From NCBI RefSeq assembly GCF_025519785.1, contig NZ_JAOPKZ010000015.1:23343-87342 (forward strand): DNA of 64,000 nt. Reading direction: 5' to 3'. The DNA comes from Staphylococcus marylandisciuri. GTDB lineage: Bacteria > Bacillota > Bacilli > Staphylococcales > Staphylococcaceae. The notes below the pieces were generated by a model. That model saw only the letters and a program-made list of their open reading frames with translations, was not told where the DNA came from and made no database searches. Both the position numbers and the translations under genes were made by a program. Shown piece after piece: positions 61,422 to 64,000 of this stretch; position 1 is the stretch's first letter, and each line of letters begins with the position of its first letter.

Positions 61422-62831
61422 ATGTGGAAAGAGAAAGTCCAAGCATACGAAGATCAAATTATTGAAGATCTTAAAGGATTACTTTCAATAGAGAGTGTAC
61501 GAGATGATTCACAAGCTTCAAAAGAGCATCCAGTGGGTCCAGGTCCTCGACAAGCATTGGATTATATCTACGACTTAGCTAAGAGAGATGGGCTAACAAC
61601 TCACGATGTGGATCATATTGCTGGTCGAGTAGAAGCAGGGGCTGGGGATGAGCTTTTTGGTATTTTGTGTCACGTAGATGTGGTGCCTGCAGGAGATGGA
61701 TGGGACAGTTCGCCTTTTGAACCTGTAGTAACCGAAGATCGCATTATAGCTCGTGGTACTCTAGATGATAAAGGACCAACAATTGCCGCATATTATGCGG
61801 TCAAGATATTAAACGAGATGAATGTTGATTGGAAGAAACGTATACATATCATTATAGGTACCGATGAAGAGTCTGATTGGAAATGTACTGATCGCTATTT
61901 TGAAACTGAGGAAATGCCTCAAATTGGCTTTGCACCTGATGCTGAATTCCCAGCTATTCACGGCGAAAAAGGGATTAGCACGTTTGACTTAGTGCAAAAT
62001 TACAAAGGTGAAGACGTGGATGAGCCTGAATATGAACTATATACTTTTTATTCAGGTCAAAGATACAATATGGTGCCTGATGAGGCTGAAGCTCAAATCT
62101 CTGTAAAAGAAAATATGACTGATGTCATACAAAATTTTGAACAATTTTTAACTGACAACGAATTGGAAGGTTCAAACTTTGTGGACAGCGGTATTTTACA
62201 TTTAAAAGTTGAAGGTAAGGCTGTGCACGGTATGGATCCATCAATTGGAACAAATGCCGGATTATATTTATTAAACTTTTTAGCTTCGCTCAATTTGGAT
62301 AAAACAGCAACTAATTTTGTTCAAATTAGTGAGAAGTTCTTGTTTGACTCTCATTTTGGTGAAAAAATGGGTATGAAATTCCATACAGAAACTATGGGCG
62401 ATGTTACTACTAATACAGGTGTGATCACTTATCATAAAGATGAAGGTGGTAAGTTTGGTATAAATCTCCGCTACCCAGAAGGATTTGAATTTGAAAAGTC
62501 TCTATCTCGGTTCGAAAATGAAATTAAAGCATTAGGTTTTAAATTAAAAGTGGGTAAAGTACAACCACCTCATTACGTAGATAAGGATGATCCATTTGTT
62601 CAAAAACTAATTAAAGCATATCGAAACCAAACGAATGATAACTCTGAACCTTATACCATAGGTGGCGGTACATATGCTCGTAACCTAGATAAAGGTGTGG
62701 CCTTTGGTGCGATGTTCCCTGAGTCAGAAGATCTGATGCATCAGAAAAATGAATATATTACTAAAGATCAGTTGTTTAGAGCAACTAGCATTTATTTAGA
62801 AGCACTTTATTCTATTTGCGTGGAGGAGTAA
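61422..62831 (+). CDS. pepV: Dipeptidase PepV (M20 family)
   Basis: 469 residues. Zinc ligands: [11 protein letters not shown] (~83), GTLDDKGP (~114), GTDEESDW (~147), and [13 protein letters not shown] (~168). Broad-specificity dipeptidase of the cytoplasm. Three bases before dat; an operon in staphylococci. Confidence 0.94.
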   Translation: MWKEKVQAYEDQIIEDLKGLLSIESVRDDSQASKEHPVGPGPRQALDYIYDLAKRDGLTTHDVDHIAGRVEAGAGDELFGILCHVDVVPAGDGWDSSPFEPVVTEDRIIARGTLDDKGPTIAAYYAVKILNEMNVDWKKRIHIIIGTDEESDWKCTDRYFETEEMPQIGFAPDAEFPAIHGEKGISTFDLVQNYKGEDVDEPEYELYTFYSGQRYNMVPDEAEAQISVKENMTDVIQNFEQFLTDNELEGSNFVDSGILHLKVEGKAVHGMDPSIGTNAGLYLLNFLASLNLDKTATNFVQISEKFLFDSHFGEKMGMKFHTETMGDVTTNTGVITYHKDEGGKFGINLRYPEGFEFEKSLSRFENEIKALGFKLKVGKVQPPHYVDKDDPFVQKLIKAYRNQTNDNSEPYTIGGGTYARNLDKGVAFGAMFPESEDLMHQKNEYITKDQLFRATSIYLEALYSICVEE

Positions 62832-62834
62832 ACG

Positions 62835-63683
62835 ATGACAAAAGTATTAATCAATGAACAACTAGTTGAAGAGAAGGATGCAACTATCCAGTACAACGAT
62901 CGAGGCTTCGTATTTGGGGATGGCATTTATGAGTACCTTCGCGTTTATAATAATAAAATTTTTACAGCACAAGAACATTTTGAGCGTTTATTACGCAGCG
63001 CCAGAGAAATTCAGCTAGACGTTAATCATACTGTAGACTCTTTAACGGAGCTTGCCAAGGAGTTAGTAGCTGTTAATAAAGTGGTTAATGGCGGTATTTA
63101 CTTGCAAATCACACGTGGTTCAGCCCCGCGTGATCATCGTTTTCCATCTCCCGACATACAACCAACCTTAATGGGTTTTACTAAGAGTTACGGTAGACCT
63201 TTTAAAGAGATGGATCAAGGTATATATGCTGTCACTACTGAAGATATTCGTTGGTTAAGATGCGATATAAAAAGCCTGAACTTACTAGGGAATGTATTGG
63301 CTAGGGAATACGCTGAGAAATATAACGCAAGTGAAGCAATTCAACATCGTGACGGCATTGTTACAGAAGGTTCAGCAAGTAATGCGTACGCTGTAAAGGA
63401 TGGCGTCATTTACACCCATCCAACTAACAACTATATTCTGAATGGTATCACTCGTCAGGTTATTAAGTGGATATGCAAAGATGAGAACATTCCATTCAAA
63501 GAAGAAACGTTTTCATTAGAATTTTTAAAAAGTGCTGATGAAATTATCATATCTAATACATCTATCGAGGTAATGGGCGTGACAAAGCTCGATGGGGAAC
63601 AAGTAGGAGATGGTCAAGTCGGACCTATTACTAAACAACTGCAAACTTGTTTTAATCACTATATCGATACAAAATGTGTTTAA
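62835..63683 (+). CDS. dat: D-alanine aminotransferase
   Basis: 282 residues, class IV PLP fold. Start of family [15 protein letters not shown], catalytic lysine in [13 protein letters not shown] (~145), and [10 protein letters not shown]. Interconverts D-alanine and D-glutamate, supplying both for peptidoglycan. Confidence 0.96.
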   Translation: MTKVLINEQLVEEKDATIQYNDRGFVFGDGIYEYLRVYNNKIFTAQEHFERLLRSAREIQLDVNHTVDSLTELAKELVAVNKVVNGGIYLQITRGSAPRDHRFPSPDIQPTLMGFTKSYGRPFKEMDQGIYAVTTEDIRWLRCDIKSLNLLGNVLAREYAEKYNASEAIQHRDGIVTEGSASNAYAVKDGVIYTHPTNNYILNGITRQVIKWICKDENIPFKEETFSLEFLKSADEIIISNTSIEVMGVTKLDGEQVGDGQVGPITKQLQTCFNHYIDTKCV

Positions 63684-63686
63684 GAC

Positions 63687-63702
63687 TGGTAAGCGCTTAC
63701 TC
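63687..63702. promoter_or_regulatory. cre-like palindrome after dat
   Basis: TGGTAAGCGCTTACTC contains the perfect inverted repeat GTAAGCGCTTAC, close to the CcpA consensus. It may serve the next gene outside the window, or a transcript that starts here. Confidence 0.4.
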
Positions 63703-63754
63703 ATTGTAAACTAAGGGATGAATTATGCTATCATTTCTAATGTGAGTGCAGTGA

Positions 63755-64000
63755 GGGAGCGGGACAGAAATCTAATTTGAATAAAAAGATTTCGTAGTCC
63801 CGCCCCGGCAAGGATGACTAGAATTGAAAAAAGCTTGATACAAGCGCATTTTTAAATCAGTCATCTACTGCCGAGATGTTGAAGGGAGCGGGACAGAAAT
63901 CTAATTTGAATAAAAAGATTTCGTAGTCCCGCCCCGGCAAGGATGACTAGAATTGAAAAAAGCTTGATACAAGCGCGTTTTCAAATCAGTCATCTACTGC
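63755..64000 (+). repeat. Tandem module-A copies running off the window
   Basis: First copy 63755-63883 without the GAGGCTGGGA hairpin; second begins GGGAGCGGGAC at 63884 and is cut by the window end. Same tandem arrangement as 25253-25578 and 36564-36880. Confidence 0.88.

Overview
The window is about 64 kb of low-GC Firmicute chromosome. Gene content and order (prsA, hit, ecsAB, traP, hemEHY, a tRNA cluster, menE-menC, pckA/metK, tal, sigS, sagB, ribDE-BA-H, rot, leuS, ytgP, pepV, dat) identify a Staphylococcus. The staphylococcal signatures are the ECF factor SigS beside a ComK-like gene, TRAP, Rot, SagB, a beta-class phenol-soluble modulin and STAR elements (GTTGGGGCCCC). The species cannot be fixed from the sequence alone. 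Backbone order is S. aureus-like, but the nu-Sa-beta island seen at this locus in S. aureus is absent and only debris remains.

Layout. 1-8.4 kb: RNA/DNA processing (YhaN-like ATPase, YhaM), the PrsA foldase, HIT protein, EcsAB transporter and TRAP. 8.8-12.3 kb: the coproporphyrin-dependent haem operon hemE-hemH-hemY behind a Fur/PerR-like box. 13.65-14.37 kb: eight tRNAs (fMet, Asp, Phe, His, Gly, Asn, Glu, Ser). 14.5-18.1 kb: a decayed accessory segment with two different broken tyrosine integrases, frameshifted gene fragments and one intact unlisted PSM-beta gene. 18.2-23.6 kb: a membrane-anchored DUF4352-type protein, menaquinone genes menE-menC, yidD, a Nudix hydrolase and an alpha/beta hydrolase. 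24-25.1 kb: two tandem DUF3139-like paralogues. 25.8-29 kb: divergent pckA (cre-like site) and metK (SAM-I riboswitch). 29-36.4 kb: NERD-like protein, aldo-keto reductase, paired fluoride channels, transaldolase, ComK-like/SigS pair and SagB. 37-44.4 kb: orphan OpuCC-like lipoprotein, an FAD/NAD(P) protein and the FMN-riboswitch riboflavin operon. 45-50 kb: proline dehydrogenase, a YtpA-like hydrolase, ldh with a Rex box, and rot. 50-63.7 kb: mnmM-ytqA, an MFS transporter, T-box leuS, rhodanese, an HI0933-family flavoprotein, ytgP-rsuA-ytxH and pepV-dat.

The most striking feature is not a gene. Some twenty intergenic copies of modular palindromic repeats are scattered through the window. Module A is a chain of three hairpins of about 160-200 bp, module B is a 150 bp element, and STAR units have an exact 58 bp period. 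They combine in a fixed order with recurring junctions. One composite lies between the FMN aptamer and the terminator before ribD, and a module B sits inside the rib operon, directly abutting the ribBA stop codon. STAR stems show compensatory base changes, so the fold appears to be under selection. Two alpha/beta hydrolases in the window keep their fold but have glycine in place of the nucleophilic serine.
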